The notes under the pieces: generated by a model | The model's input: only the letters and a program-made list of their open reading frames with translations | Told to the model about the DNA's origin: nothing | The model's database searches: none | Translations under genes and position numbers: made by a program | Part shown: positions 12,300 through 25,700 of the stretch, one piece after another | How positions within the stretch are numbered: position 1 is the stretch's first letter | Layout: every line of letters begins with the position of its first letter | DNA from: Varanus komodoensis | Lineage: Eukaryota > Chordata > Lepidosauria > Squamata > Varanidae | DNA: 64,000 nucleotides | Direction: 5' to 3' | Assembly: GCF_004798865.1 (NCBI RefSeq) | Contig: NW_025335922.1 | Location: 8,409,858-8,473,857, forward strand

Positions 12300-14680
12300 C
12301 CACCCCACACTATTCATTCTTAAGTTTTACTTGATTGCAATATTTTGAGAGTTCTGGAAAGAACAGTCATACATTGAGGATTCTTCCTATTCTTATATTT
12401 CAGTAAACATCCCATAGCTACATTCAGTTACATATTAAAGAGACAGAGGGTCAGTAGTTGTGATTTTAGCTACTACAGTTTTCAAGTAAATATACTTTAA
12501 GGTTAGGAATTGCAGAGATTCAGCATCTGCCTCCCAACGGGCTACCATGTTTAAGACCTCAATGCCCTGCTCTCCCTGTCACTGTGGATCTTATCCTATT
12601 GTCTGGGTTGTCCTTTTTTCTGCTTTTGAGTTTGATAACTCCACCATCATCCGTCAGGCTCACAAATTGCATCAAACTCTTCAGGTGAGTAAGCTAAAGT
12701 ACTGAAGAGGGAAAGAAGATGGGATCTGTTCTTCAAGCTACCGATACTGAGCTGGAATTCTGTGGGCACGTCTCAACAGTACAGATAACCACGATTTATC
12801 TTATCTATTGATTTATTTAAAATTGTTTGTATCCTGCCCTTTACAGTGTCTCATTAGAAAGAATGAGGCAGTGACTTCAGATGGCAGGGGTTGGAGATGG
12901 CAGCAAGGTGTCAGAGGAGAGAACTCTGTGTGAGAAGTAAATTTATAAAAAATAGACTAAAATTACAAAAGCACTTAAGAGCAGTGGTGGTGGGCAAATA
13001 ACTAGTGCTTTCCAGAGGTAAACAGAAGCACTTGACCAGGAGAAAAGGCCTGAGGCCCCATTGGCATGAAGGAAGAGACAGGGTCCTGCAAGAAGCTTCT
13101 GCTTTCTTTGGCTCTCCTCATGGCACCCCAGATGCTCTTATGAGCTGTTCTGACCACCTCTGCATGGAGCAAAGCAGCTGTCACTTCTGTACCTGGGCAG
13201 GACAATTCCACCCCCCCCCCCCCACCAGCTGCCACAAGCAGGTCAGCTCATGGCCCAATCTATGGCTAGTGGCAGGGGCTCACGGTGGAAGAGGGAAGAA
13301 GCACAGAACGCCTGTGAGGCAGGCATGAGTGAGACCAAAGGCCCAGCTCAGAGTACAGCTTAGCTATTCCAGACAAATGCATTGCTAGCATTGCTTCTTT
13401 TGCATCCTGGATACAAACATTTTGCAGCTGTACAATTTGCTCCAAACTTGGATTTCAATTGAAAAATGGTATTATCTGGAATAAACTGTGTAATACCTGA
13501 CTGTTCTGTGTACTGCCCACCTTGATTTTATTTTATTGCATTTCATTGAAGGCTGCATGTTCATGGGGGCCTTAACATCACAGAAATATCTTTCCACAAC
13601 CCATTAGTTATTATCTGCACATTAGCAGCAATGTCTTTACTTGAGGAACAGGCTGGTTAGACTGAGGAGTTAGGCTAGAGCCAGAAACCTTATAGCAAGT
13701 CTGTTGATCCTCAGGCTTGGTACCCCAGTCCAGCACTCTGGGGTTCTGCAAAGGCCACACTCCAGAGTGGTTCCCCTTTCCTTCCTTCTGCAGCTGAATT
13801 GTTTGATGTTTTTCCAGCTTGTGTTTCCCTGCTGCCCATGCTGAACAGTTGAAACAGCTCTCACAAGGCATAGCTTCTGGCAGCAAGAACTTTAAGCTAA
13901 AATATGCAGAGCCTTGGGAATTTGGCCCCATTCCTTTTGCCTTCCGGCCTGCCTACCTCTGGAATGCCCCCTTCTCTTGTATTACCTTCCTGTGTAAACT
14001 CCCACAAGTCATTAGCCACTTAGAATTAGTGCTTCCCATGAAGTTCCTGCACTTCAGCAGATCCCCTTGATTCAGGGGTGCAAAATTTCTGAGAACTGAA
14101 TTCAATTTTTGCCAAACGTCACATCCCTCCATCATATGAAATGATACCTTGACCATTGAGGAGTGACGTTAGCATAGCTGCTCTTTTTGCATCATTATTT
14201 GACATGCCTATATTGTTGTGATTTCTACCTTAGCTGTTGTATATGGTAAAATATTTGACATTGTCAGGAGCACTCTGTTTAATAAACTGTTTATGAATTT
14301 ATCTGCAGATGGCTCTACTTCCATCTAGTGGCAATATGATGCTATTGCACAATATTGCATTTAAAGATATAACCTCTGTGGGGTGAGGTCAAATCTTTCT
14401 CTGAGTACACCTTTCCCTGCAGGCCTTATAAAAAGACTTATAACATAGTCACCTACAGTGCAGAAAAACTGTGTCACAGGAAGTTGATGTCCTCAGATGT
14501 CAGCACCCAACTGCAGACCCAAATGTAAGAGCTATAATGGGAAAGACACTCTCAAGGTTTGCAGAACGATTTTTCCCCTTTAAAGTGTTAGCAAAGATCC
14601 TTATTTGAACACACGAATATGAGCTAATTTTTCTTGCTAGTGTCTCTTGTGAGGAGCACATTGGTTTTGCCCTTGGTCAT
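12300..14680. other. Intergenic stretch without recognised genes
   Basis: No conserved exon or clear repeat was recognised. The predicted reading frames here are short and overlap on both strands. A C run occurs at 13211-13223. Confidence 0.55.
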
Positions 14681-14684
14681 TAGC

Positions 14685-14870
14685 CTATGTATTAGACACT
14701 AAGGCTTAGACAGAATGTTTGCAACAGGCTTACAGAAGCCTGGGTTCAAATTCTCCTTCTGGCATGAAGATCATTGAGTGACCTTGGGCCAATCACATGC
14801 TCATTCTCTCGCCTTAACCTATCTCTGGGGTGGTCAGGAGTGTAAAGGTATGTAGTGGTGGTAAAAAGGC
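14685..14870 (+). mobile_element. CORE/MIR-like tRNA-derived SINE
   Basis: B-box-like GGGTTCAAATTC, then the conserved block GAGTGACCTTGGGCCAATCA and a CCTTAACCTATCTC stretch, in the same order as the other copies. The tail is degraded where a CR1 element begins. Confidence 0.6.
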
Positions 14871-14874
14871 TCAT

Positions 14875-15785
14875 TAACAATATCTTGGAAAATGCAGAGA
14901 ATACTTATCAGATTAGCAGATGACATAAAACTAGGCTGGATAGCTAATACCCTGGAAGACAGAAACAATATTCAAATAATCTTGATAGGTTGGAGCACTT
15001 GGCTGAAAGCAATAGAATGAAATTCAATAGGGACAAATGCCAAATTCTGCACCTAGGAAGACGAAACCAAATGCATTGCTGCAAGATGGGGAGTACTTGG
15101 CTCAACAATACTGCAAATGAGAAGAATCTTGGAATTGTTCTAGATCACAAGCTGCATACGAGTCAACAATGTGATGTGGCTGAAAAACGGGCAAATGCTA
15201 GTTTAGGCCACATTAATAAAAGTATCACTTCCAAACCGTATGAGGTACTAGTTTCCCTCCATCCAACACTGGTTAGGCCTCATCTGGAGTACTGTGTCTA
15301 CCTCTGGACATCACAGTTTAAGAAAGGTGCAGACAAGCTGGAAAGGGTCAGAGGAGGTCAAAAAGATGATCCTGGGACTGCAAACAAAGCCTTGTCTGGA
15401 GAGATTGGAAGAACTGGGTATGTTTAGCCTCAAGAAGAGAAGATTGAGAGGAGATACCATAGCATTCTACAAGTATTTGAAAGGCTGTTACAAAGAGGGA
15501 GAATCTCTTTTTGATCATCCCAGAGTGTAAGGATGAGGAATGATGGGCGCAGGACACAGAAAATCAGATTCTAGCTGATCATCAGGAAGAACTTGCTGTT
15601 AGAGCAGCAGACAGTGAAACCAATGACCTAGGGAGGTTGTGGGCTCTTCCACAGTAGGGGCATTCACGATGCAGCTGGACAACCATCTGAGAGTGATGCT
15701 TTAACCTGGAGTCCTGCATGGAGCAGGGGGTTGGATCTGATGGCCTTCTTGGCCCCATCCAACTCTACTATTCTACAGTTTTATA
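14875..15785 (+). mobile_element. CR1 LINE, 3' end of the reverse-transcriptase ORF plus 3' UTR
   Basis: The plus strand encodes, with frame breaks, the C-terminal part of a CR1 reverse transcriptase. About 14990-15370 reads MKFNRDKCQILHLGR, then NEKNLGIVLDHKL and [11 protein letters not shown], all typical of CR1 ORF2. The 3' UTR follows and ends GGCCTTCTTGGCCCCATCCA...TTCTACAG. This is a 5'-truncated, inactive copy just upstream of the ADCK2 promoter. Confidence 0.9.
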
Positions 15786-15989
15786 TGTCAGTCGCCCTAA
15801 GTGGGAGACGACTTGACAGCATATAACATTTCACTTCCCACTGCTCCACCAAATCTTTCTGCCTGATTTTTTCTTCTTCTTTGAAATCAAATGTCATATG
15901 GGTTCTTAGGCGACAAGTCCCTTTAAACACCCCCCCCACCACCTTTTCAAAGCATACATATAGTCGCCTATGCAAATTCGTGCCCCTTT

Positions 15990-16560
15990 TTTCCTCTTGA
16001 GGGTCTGAGCTCCGGACCTTTTCTGTACCTAGCGCCGCCCTGGCACGAACCGACGAGGAATCCCGTGGCGCCTCGAAAGCGTAATTTTATTCCGGCACGG
16101 GCTCGTGCTGTCTCTTTAAGAGGCGGGGCTTCTGCCCTCCGCTACATTCGCGGAAGTCGGTGCGATTGGAGCGCCGCGGGCCGTTCGCAACGTTCGAGGC
16201 GCTCGCCCACCGCTTCTATGGAACGCGACGCTCATTGACAAGCAGAAGCCGCGGCGTCGGGGAGGCGGCGGCCCGCGCAGAGCCGCGGCCGTGGTTTGCT
16301 GCCGTGTGCTCGAAGGCGGCACAAGCCCCAGCCGCGCAGGATGAGTCGGTCTCCGCGGAAGCGGCCAGCCTCGCAGGCGGGACGTGGTGAATGAAAGGAG
16401 GGCTCCCCCGCGGTGAAGGAAGCCCCAGCGCGGCAGCGCAAGCCCGCCGTTAGCTAGCGCAGAGCCGCTTTGGGTGAGGCAGTACTGATGCGGTTTGCAG
16501 CTCCAGGCGCGCTAGAAGTCGGCGCTTCTGGATTCTGCGTTTGCTGATCTGTGAAAGATC
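15990..16560 (+). promoter_or_regulatory. ADCK2 CpG-island promoter
   Basis: A dense CpG region directly upstream of ADCK2. It contains a GC box (GGCGGGGC, 16122-16129) and an ETS/GABP-type core (CGGAAGT, 16151-16157), elements common in promoters of nuclear genes for mitochondrial proteins. No TATA box is evident. The transcription start was not determined; the 5' UTR probably begins within the island. The matches are by eye. Confidence 0.7.
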
Positions 16561-16789
16561 TTAGGTTGATGCCGCTTCCGGCCAAGGCCTTCTGTTATGT
16601 AAAACAGAGTATGCGGGAATATCACCTTTAATCGCGGCGATGCAAGGCGAGCTTTTTGTGCTCTCGACGGCCCCCGTTTTGGAGCGTCTGTTTCCACTTC
16701 TGGGGTTTACGATGTCCAACGTTTTCCTTGGGGTCGAGAGCTCTGACGGTGTCCACCTCGCCCCTTGATGCCTTCATCTCTTCACCAAG

Positions 16790-19700
16790 ATGATGGCCTA
16801 TTATTGCTGCAAGGCCTGGACACTCCTGTCACGTGCCAGAATTCTCGCCGCCAGGCGATCTTTCTATTTACTGAGCGAATGGGGTAGGGCCCCAGTTAGA
16901 CACCTCGCGAAGGATGGTCAAAGCTGGTTCCCATGCCGAGCTTTTGCGAAGATCACTTTCGTGTGCTGGGGGATTGGAGGACTGTCACAGGGGGTGAGGT
17001 GCAATGGTGCAGCCTACAGAGATGCCCATATCATTGGAGATGCCCTCTTTCCCAAAGGGAGTCTTTTTTCAGTTGCTTTCCTAAGGTGGACTTGGCTAGC
17101 CTTTTCTGTGGTGATCCGAGCCTGTGTCCTTTTGCTGAAGTTCGGCCCATTGGTTTTGTTGTATCCCTTTACCTACTTGTCTCCCAGCTTCATGTCGCTC
17201 TGGATCCATCTTCTGCTAAAGGTTACAGAGTCCTCTGGGCCCACGTATATCAAGCTGGGCCAATGGGCCAGCACAAGACGGGACCTCTTTTCTGAAGAAT
17301 TTTGTGTCAAGTTCTCCAAGCTTCACATCAAAGTGATTCCTCATCCTTGGGCTTACACAGAGTATTCCCTGGGGAAAGCATTTGGGGTGGGCTGGGAGAG
17401 AGTCTTCAGATTTGAAAGCCAGGAGCCTGTTGGATCTGGTTGCATTGCCCAAGTATACAAAGCCTACATGGACCTTTCTGCTGTTGGAGAGCCAGTGCTG
17501 AAAGAACTCTCAAAGAACTCTGTGTTGGATTCCACCTTGGAAACCTGGGAGGTCTCCAGCCTGAAGGGACTCCTCAGGTGGCTTTGGAAGAGGAAGCATA
17601 AAGGTGTTTTGGAAGGATATGGTGGGAATCAGTTGCATCATGAAGATGGCTTTCGAGAAGGTGCCAGTCAGAATTCTGTTTCTGGGAATCCTAGCAAACT
17701 GCTCTCCTCTGCCAAAAGGGATTGCCTTATTCCAGTAGCCATTAAGGTAAGCCAAGGCTGCACAGCTGTACAGATAAGGCTTACCTGGGAACAAGGCCTG
17801 TTAGGAACACAGAAAGCTGCCTTGCACTGAATGGGTCTATCTAGCCCAGCATTGTAGACACCGACTGGCAGTGGCTCTCCAGGTTTTCAGGCAGGAGTTT
17901 CCCCAGGCGTTCCTGGAGTTGCCAGGAATTGAACCCGGCACCTTCTGCTTGCAAAGCAGGTGCTCTACCACTGAGTTAAAGCTGCCAGTGGATAATGCAG
18001 GTAGGGAGCTGCAATACTACGTTTTGGTTTGACTTTTGCCTACTTATTTTACCTGTTCTTAATTATGAGAAGAGACCAGTTAATAAGATTCAAAACTGCC
18101 TATTTAAAACTTGCACTTGGCTTCTGTTTCAAACATTTTTGAGCAAAACTTACTGTGCAATAAAGTCTTCATAGCAGCAGGGTACCTTCTCTGTTTGAGA
18201 GGTTGTTGGATGCTCCAACTCCCATCAAGATGGGCAACACTCACTGGAGGGCCACAGCTGCCCCAGCCTTGTCATAAGCAGATTTCTGTTGATGACCACA
18301 CCACAAATGTTACAATTCACTGTCTTGTGGACCGTGAGTATATTCTGTGTGCATAAGAGTGACTCTGATTGTTTTTGCCTTTTGTCTAGGTATTGCATCC
18401 TGGATTAGTTCATCAGGTCCAAATGGATCTGTTTCTAATGAAGACTGGCAGTCGATTCCTTGAGCTTCTCCCTGGAATCAAGTGGCTTAGCCTGACAGAA
18501 ATTGTGGAAGAGTTTGAAAAACTCATGATTCAGCAGGTGGGAAGCAGTTTTGCTTGGCATGTGGATTACACGTCCCTGGATCTTCTACAATTTCATTCCA
18601 CCCATCCTCTCCCACAACTCAGCTCCACTGAAATTAAGGTTTTATATTACCTTTTCATAGCCAACTTTTGAAGTATTGATTTTGCTGAACTGCCTTTAGC
18701 ATTCCAGAACTTCAGGCACAAACAAATTATAATAAAAATAATAATAAAAATAATGGCTATAATACATAATAGCAATGTTAGCAATAATACAGTAGAAATA
18801 GTGATCATGATAATAAATACTAAAGAAAAATATCTGCATTGTGCTTCGAAACTTTTAGGTTCCCCCCTTTTCCCTGCAGTTTTTTGTCCTTCTTCCTCCG
18901 TGATGGCCCATTGATCACAGTAGGAAGAAACAAATTACAGCAGCTCCATCTGTGGGACTTGCTGGAGGACATGTTAAGGGAACAAGGCGGCTTAGGAAAT
19001 CTAGGATGAGATACACTGCATGGGCCAAGGTCACTCAGAGAGCTTCGTGAATGAGTGGGGATTTGGGTCTCCCTGGACCTGGTGTGACACTCTGAACACA
19101 CCACCACACTGGCTCACCAATATTGCTTCTAATTGCCAGTCTTTGATATAGTCTGATTTCTTTGTCCCTGATTATTCCTGATTCTTTCACCAAGATCAGC
19201 TGTGTACGTTAGCCCCTATATGGAAGAAACATTGGATGGGAGGTGAGTTGGTGTTCTGAATGGAACTGCAGAGACCATCCAGGGACAATTTGTTTCTAAA
19301 GCTTCCCACTGGTTACTCCAGCTGGCACGCAGGCACTCAGCCTTTGCAGTAGGCACCCTTCCTTCAAGTTCTCTTTCCCGGTTTCCTTCAGATCGACTTG
19401 CACTATGAAGCAAGAAACCTGGAAAACTTCCGCCTTAACTTCCGCGATGTGGACTATGTGAAATTCCCCATTCCCCTTCATCCTTTTGTAACAAGAAACA
19501 TCTTAGTGGAAACCTTTGAGGTAAGAACATGGACTGTCAAGCAGCAATGGTCAATTTCTCCATCTCTGGGCAGCTGCCATAGAGAAGGAACTTTATTTGG
19601 CCTGACAAATGGGTCCCCCCACAAGTGATGGTCTTGCAAAGAAAGAGCACATGGTAGCTCTGGAATGTCATGGCTTTTGATTTGAAGGTGATAGTCATTA

Positions 19701-22700
19701 ATGCCAGCTTGGGGAGGCCATTTTCTGTAGGACCACAAGAGAAAGGGAACGTTTACACCAGCGTTCCCTGACCAGGTGTCCTCTAGATGCACTGGACTGT
19801 GACTCCCATCCTTCCCAGTCAGAGTGGCTTTTGCAGTCAAGAGTGTCTGTGGGGTAACAGGGTAGTAGAAGACTTGGGTTTAATCCTCCTTATGTACCTT
19901 GGTCCTGATTGCTTCCACTTCTCTTTTCTGGTACTTTTAGCAGCAGCAATAATGTGCATGTTAACTGGCTGTGCACCTCAATATCAGGTGTCGTTTGGGT
20001 CATAGAAAAGTTGGAAGGGGGCTGTAAAGTCATCAAGTCCAACCCCCTACCCAGTGCAGGGCTCCAGGTAAGGTATCACTGTCAGATGGCTGTTCAACTG
20101 CCTCTTGAATGCCTCCAGTGTGGGAGAGCCCACAACATCCATGGGTCATTGCTCCATTGCTGTACTGCTCGAACAGTCAGGAAGTTTTTCCTGATGTTCA
20201 GCTGAACACTGGCTTCCTGTAACTTGAGCCTGTTATTCTGTGTCTTGCACTCTGGGATGATCAAGAAGAGATCCTGGCTCTCCTCAGTGTGATAGCCCTT
20301 CAAGTATTTGATATGTTGCCTTCTGCAGAACAAACATGGATGGTATATTTTATCCCTAACCACTGAAAAGAAACACAGGATTGGGGTTGCAAAATTGGAA
20401 GTGGAAACTGGGTAGAACAGTGTCACATCTGCAGATTACCACCTATAATGGGTGCACAACCTGCAGCCCAGAGCCCGTATGTACTCCTCTGAGGCCTGTA
20501 TTGCAGCCTTCCAAGGAGGGATGAACCTTCCTTTACACCAAATTTATCTCTACTGCCCATCTCTTTCCCCAGAGACCATCGTGCAGATCACTTGGAGATT
20601 AAAAGGTTGTGTGGCAACCCTGGCCTATGATAAAGATATTTTGGCTTCTGAGGGCTACAAAACCCCATTGATGGTTTTACACTTTGCATGGCATTATTCA
20701 GTATTTGCAGTCAAAACAATTATTGAATAATCTTATGGTACGAGAGCCAGCACTGGATCACTTTTAAGCGAGATGAATGGAATCAATCTTCTTCCCTCTT
20801 GAGACATCCTTGCTATGCTCTAAAGGGCCAGTAACATGTATCTGAAGTATTTGCCAGGAAGGATGCGCAGGGCTGTTCAGATCGAGCTGATTTGTCTCTG
20901 TTTAAGGAAAGCAAGCCCATATCCCACTATCTGCACACTGAGGCCACAATGGAGCTGCGGCAGAAAATAGCCAAGATGGGTATGGACATGCTTCTAAAGA
21001 TGGTAAGAAGACCTGGTTGTCTCTTCAGTTTTTTATATCAGGGATGGGTGTTCCAGTCCAGGATTCCTGGGTGGCTAGAAGGCCATACTCCTCCTCCTCC
21101 CCATGCTTTTCTCCCAGGCACAATTTTTCCCCTCTCCTAAGGCTCAGTTATTGGCAGTCTGCATCAATGAGCTGTTGTTGTTGTTGCTGTGTTTTGGGGC
21201 CTGCCCTTTCTACATTAGGCCACACTTGCCACTCATATATGATCCCTGAAAGCAACTCTGAAGTAGAATTTGGCCCTGGGGCTGAAGAAGTACAACACCC
21301 TGGTTTAGTTTTTGCAAACAGCCTAAAAGCCAAGGAATTAGTGCATAACTTTCCAAGTTCTTATAAAATCCCAGTTCTGTGATCAGAATACATTATGTAG
21401 TGGTCAGACTTCCAAAAAAACAGAATAAGGCTCAGTTCATTTTAGCAATCCAAGAACAGGCAGTTTCTGAGTTACAAGTGTCTGAGTTATGAGCAACCTG
21501 TACTTATAAATGAGCTGCCATAAAGCTTACTAATTTTTAAAAAATTACTGTGGAAAATCATCTCCAGAGAGGAAGTGAAGGGGAAGAGAGGGAGGCCTCT
21601 AAAGACTGCCTTCCTGCTCTACCCATCCAGAGAGGAAAATCTCTCCACCATTTCCTTGCTGCAAAAAGGAGGCACTGGTGAGTTTGCAGGGGGTAGGGGC
21701 TAGCAATAGTAATGCTTTTCCGCTTTCACAGGGGTCCTGCACCCCTAATTCCTGCGAATGTGAAGGGCTGACTATACATGATCTGACTGAGATAAAATTT
21801 GACTTAAAGATGAATGTGTGGTTTCTCAGGAATGGAACTTGTTCATAACCTGGGGGCTGCCTGTATTACCAATGTTGGAAGATTTGGGATAAGTAAATAC
21901 TGATCTGACAACATGTTTACTCAATATACTTGAGCTGTAATCCATGAAAGACAGGATTTCTATTGAGCGAAAGGATAACTTGTGCATTGCATATCCCAGT
22001 CGTGCTGCTATAGAGACAAATGATGCTCTTGGGAGCATGAAAAATAAAAAGTTCAGAGATTTTCTGCCAACAGGTTAACTCTAATATTGAATTCAAAGAT
22101 TTGTAGTGTATAGATTGGAAGGGAAGCCCATCATAGCTGCAGACCAGGATGCAGGCTGCACATAGCGGGGATTAAACCACTTTACTTTGCGCAGGATTCC
22201 AGCCTCAGACCACAAGCCAGCACTGAGCGAAGCAGCCTTAAGCCCCCTGATTACAGGGGGTTTAGAGGCATGTTTGACTTTGTGTTGGGTTATGGCTTGT
22301 GCAGGAATATATTTCTCTTTGGCAGTTGAATGAGGATCATTTACAGGAGTGGTTCTGCAGCTGAAGAATAGGTAAAAGTATAAGAAGTTGCCTTTTGTTA
22401 TATTCCTCTGACAGCCCTGCTGGAGAGCCAGTGTAGTGGTGTTGGACTGGGACTTTGCGAGCACTCAGTGGGTGACTCCGGGCCAAACACTGCCTCTCAG
22501 CCTAACCTACTTCACAGGGTTGTTGTGAGGATAAATGGGAAAGGAAGGCAACATGGCAAACTACCTCGAGTTCTTTGTAAGATGGTGAAGGCAGGATATA
22601 AATGCAACAACAACAGTAATAGCATCCTATACTGGATCCATTTGTCCATCTGAGCATGTATTCTGGGGTCCCAGGCAGAGGTCTTTCCCATTTCCTACAA

Positions 22701-25700
22701 CTGAAACCTTGAAATCATCATCATCATCTCTACTAACGGTAATCTCAATTGCCGTTATGAAGCCAAAAATGTTACCATATGTGTACAGGAGAGAGGTACC
22801 AACTATCTTGAAGAGACTCTTAAGTTTTTCAAAAATGCAAGAAATATTTAAAGGAAAAATCTTAGAGGGTGGGGAGAGAACCCCCCACCTGGCACAGTAA
22901 GGGCGAAATGCTCCATGGCCCTGGAATGCTGATTAAATGTTGAGGGTGAGATTCGGGAATCAGGACCAGGGCAGGAGTAGCGGACGGCACACGCTGCATC
23001 GTGCTGCTGGAGTGCCAGTGCTCTAGCTCAGTGGTGTCTGCTTTAACTGGCCATTGAACTGGTCTTTCCCAGCCCTGCTTCCCACACAGTGTGGCCACTC
23101 CCAGACGTGGTTGGACTACTGTTGCACTGCAGCTCTCATCAGCTCCAGCCTAAATAGCCAGGGTGGATGAAGGGCATTGTAATCCCAACACCATCTGGAG
23201 GGCCACATGTTGCCCATCCCAGGAATCACACCTGGGAGCATTTGTATGTAGAACAAGCTGCGACCAAGACTCGTCAAACAGCGTATGTGCAAAGGAGTCA
23301 TGAGAAACTACGTTTGCTTTCTCATGCCATGATTTTCAATGCTTCAGGTGTTTGTGGATAACTTTGTCCACGCTGATCTGCACCCTGGGAATATCTTGGT
23401 CCAAGGAGGAAAGTGCTCCGTTGACTGCCTTGAGGACCGGGCAGCCTCTGCGGACCTGTTGGACATGCTGGTTTTGGAGGTGCAGCCTCCTTGCTCCCCG
23501 CTCCGATTGGTGGTTCTTGATGCAGGAATTATAGCAGCGCTGCAGGGGACCGACTTTGCGAACTTACGGGCCGTCTTCACTGCTGTGGTACTGGGGCAGG
23601 TGAGCTCTGAATCCAGGGTGGGCCTTTGGCATTTTGAAAAGCCCATGGACCCCTTGGCAATCTCCCAACTGATTTATTTCATTTTTATCCTCTTCTTCCT
23701 CCAGTGACCATAGGGTGGCTTGCAAGATGCTCTCCCCTTTACCATTATGTCCTCACAACAACCCTGTGAAGTAGCTTAGAGTGAGACAGTGGGGCTGGTA
23801 ATCGGGTTAGGTCACACAGTGAGCTTCATGGCGTACGATGGAAGCACTGATCAAGAGAGCACACCTGATCCGTGCATCCTGTTCCCCTGCTTCTCAGAAA
23901 GGGGTGCCTTTGAGATGTAAGCCCAGTAATGCACTCTTTTCTTCTTCACACATTATCCAGAAATGTGGAAAGACAATACCTGACTAAGAGGAGCCATACT
24001 GTGTGAAGTGGATCTTTGTTCTGTCCTGAATATCTCAGCAATCTGCTTCATGTGGCAACCCTGGGTTCTAGTATTATGGAACAGTGAGAAAAGTGTCTGT
24101 CTGCTTTCTCTAAACCATGCATAATTCTGTGTACCTCTATCATGCCTTCTTGTCTTTTTTCTAAGCCAAACAGTCTCCGGTGTTGTAACCTTTCCTCATA
24201 GAGGAGCTGCTTGAGCCCCTTGATCATGTTTCTTGTCCTTTTCTTTGCTTTTTCCAATTCTAATATCCCTTTTTAGGTGTGCAGATCCTTTTTGGCACTT
24301 TCACAGTTGCACATGTGAAGCTGCTATGTGCCAGTTCAGTGGTAAATTTCCCTGACTTTTTAAAACCAGTTGAGAGAACCAAGAGCAGGTCCTGGGCTTC
24401 TGCACTCTTCAGCACGGTCAGTCCCTTTTCGTTCCCTTTACCATATCCATAGTTTGACATTGTGTCTGTGCCAAGCGCTAACCATGGTTAACATTAGCCA
24501 GAGTTGCCCTCTTATCAGAAGACCCAGTGTGGTGTTGTGGATAAGTGTTGGGCTGGGACTTGGGACTTGAGGTTTTAGTCCCCATTTGGCCATGAAGCTC
24601 ACTGGGTGATTCTGGGTGGGTGACAGGCTCTCAGCTGAACCTACCTCACAGGAGTGCTGTGAGGATAACCTGGAGAGGAGGAGGATCATGCACTCTGCTG
24701 TGGGTTCCTTGTAGGAGAATAAAATTTGGGATATAAACGTATTAATAAAATAGAGTTTGAAACTCCCACTTTGAATAAATGTGTGAACTTGTTTAAGAGA
24801 AAGGACTCAATGTTAACCACGATTCTTCTTGATGCAGGTGTTATAACACTAAATCATGGTGAAGGCAAATAAATGTTTATAGAATTTGCCTTTGAATGGG
24901 GAAAGAAGGGAGTCTGGGGCTAACTTCTCATCTTTGAACCATGGATAAAGAAACAGAAGTGTTATGTAGATCCTTTATGGTTCTACTTGCTGGTCCATTC
25001 TATCCATCAGTCTCCATGTTATCTATGGAAGATGGATCTGAATGAGTGACCTAGATGAAAACAAGTAACTGGAGCTGGAGGGGAGGGGGAAGAACCTTTG
25101 AAGGGGGATTTTTGAAAGTTCTCGCTTAGTAAGGAACATAGCCTGAATCTGGCTTGGCTAAGTAGCCACTTTTTTGGTTTGTTTCACAGGGGGAAAGAGT
25201 GGCAGAGCTAATCCTTCATCACTCCAGAGCAAACCGGTGCAAGGATGTGGAGAGGTTCAAAGCTGACATGGCAGAGCTGGTGACAAAGGCCAGGCACAAC
25301 ACTATCGCACTGGGGAAGGTCAGCAGACTGAGTCAAAGCTGGTTGTCTTCTCCTGAGTGTAGCATTCAAAGCATGAGCTTAGCCTGTACAAAATGTCTTC
25401 CGTAGAATGCCCAAGTCCACCATAAGCAATCACCCCATTTCTGGTCAGTCATAGTTTCTTCTAGTGTATCTATGCAGATGTGTGTGTTGCATGCATGCAT
25501 GAGAGAGAGAGAGAGAGTTAAATAGGTAACAAGACACTTAAAATGTAAATATATTCAGATTCAGACAGTTAAGAATTAAATTGAGGTCATCAGAATTACA
25601 AGGCCTCTGAGATCCCTTGGACAAGGAAGGCCTGTCATCCAGGTGAAACAAACAACCTATAGGTCAGCCTTCCCCGACCTGATTCCCTCCACATGTGTTA

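Noticed and set aside
14990-15427. 145-codon frame resembling a host protein upstream of ADCK2
   Set aside because: It is the reverse-transcriptase end of a truncated CR1 LINE.
17915-17990. tRNA-Ala-like gene in ADCK2 intron 1
   Set aside because: It is the head of a longer SINE body, and sister copies exist elsewhere in the window; not a stand-alone tRNA.
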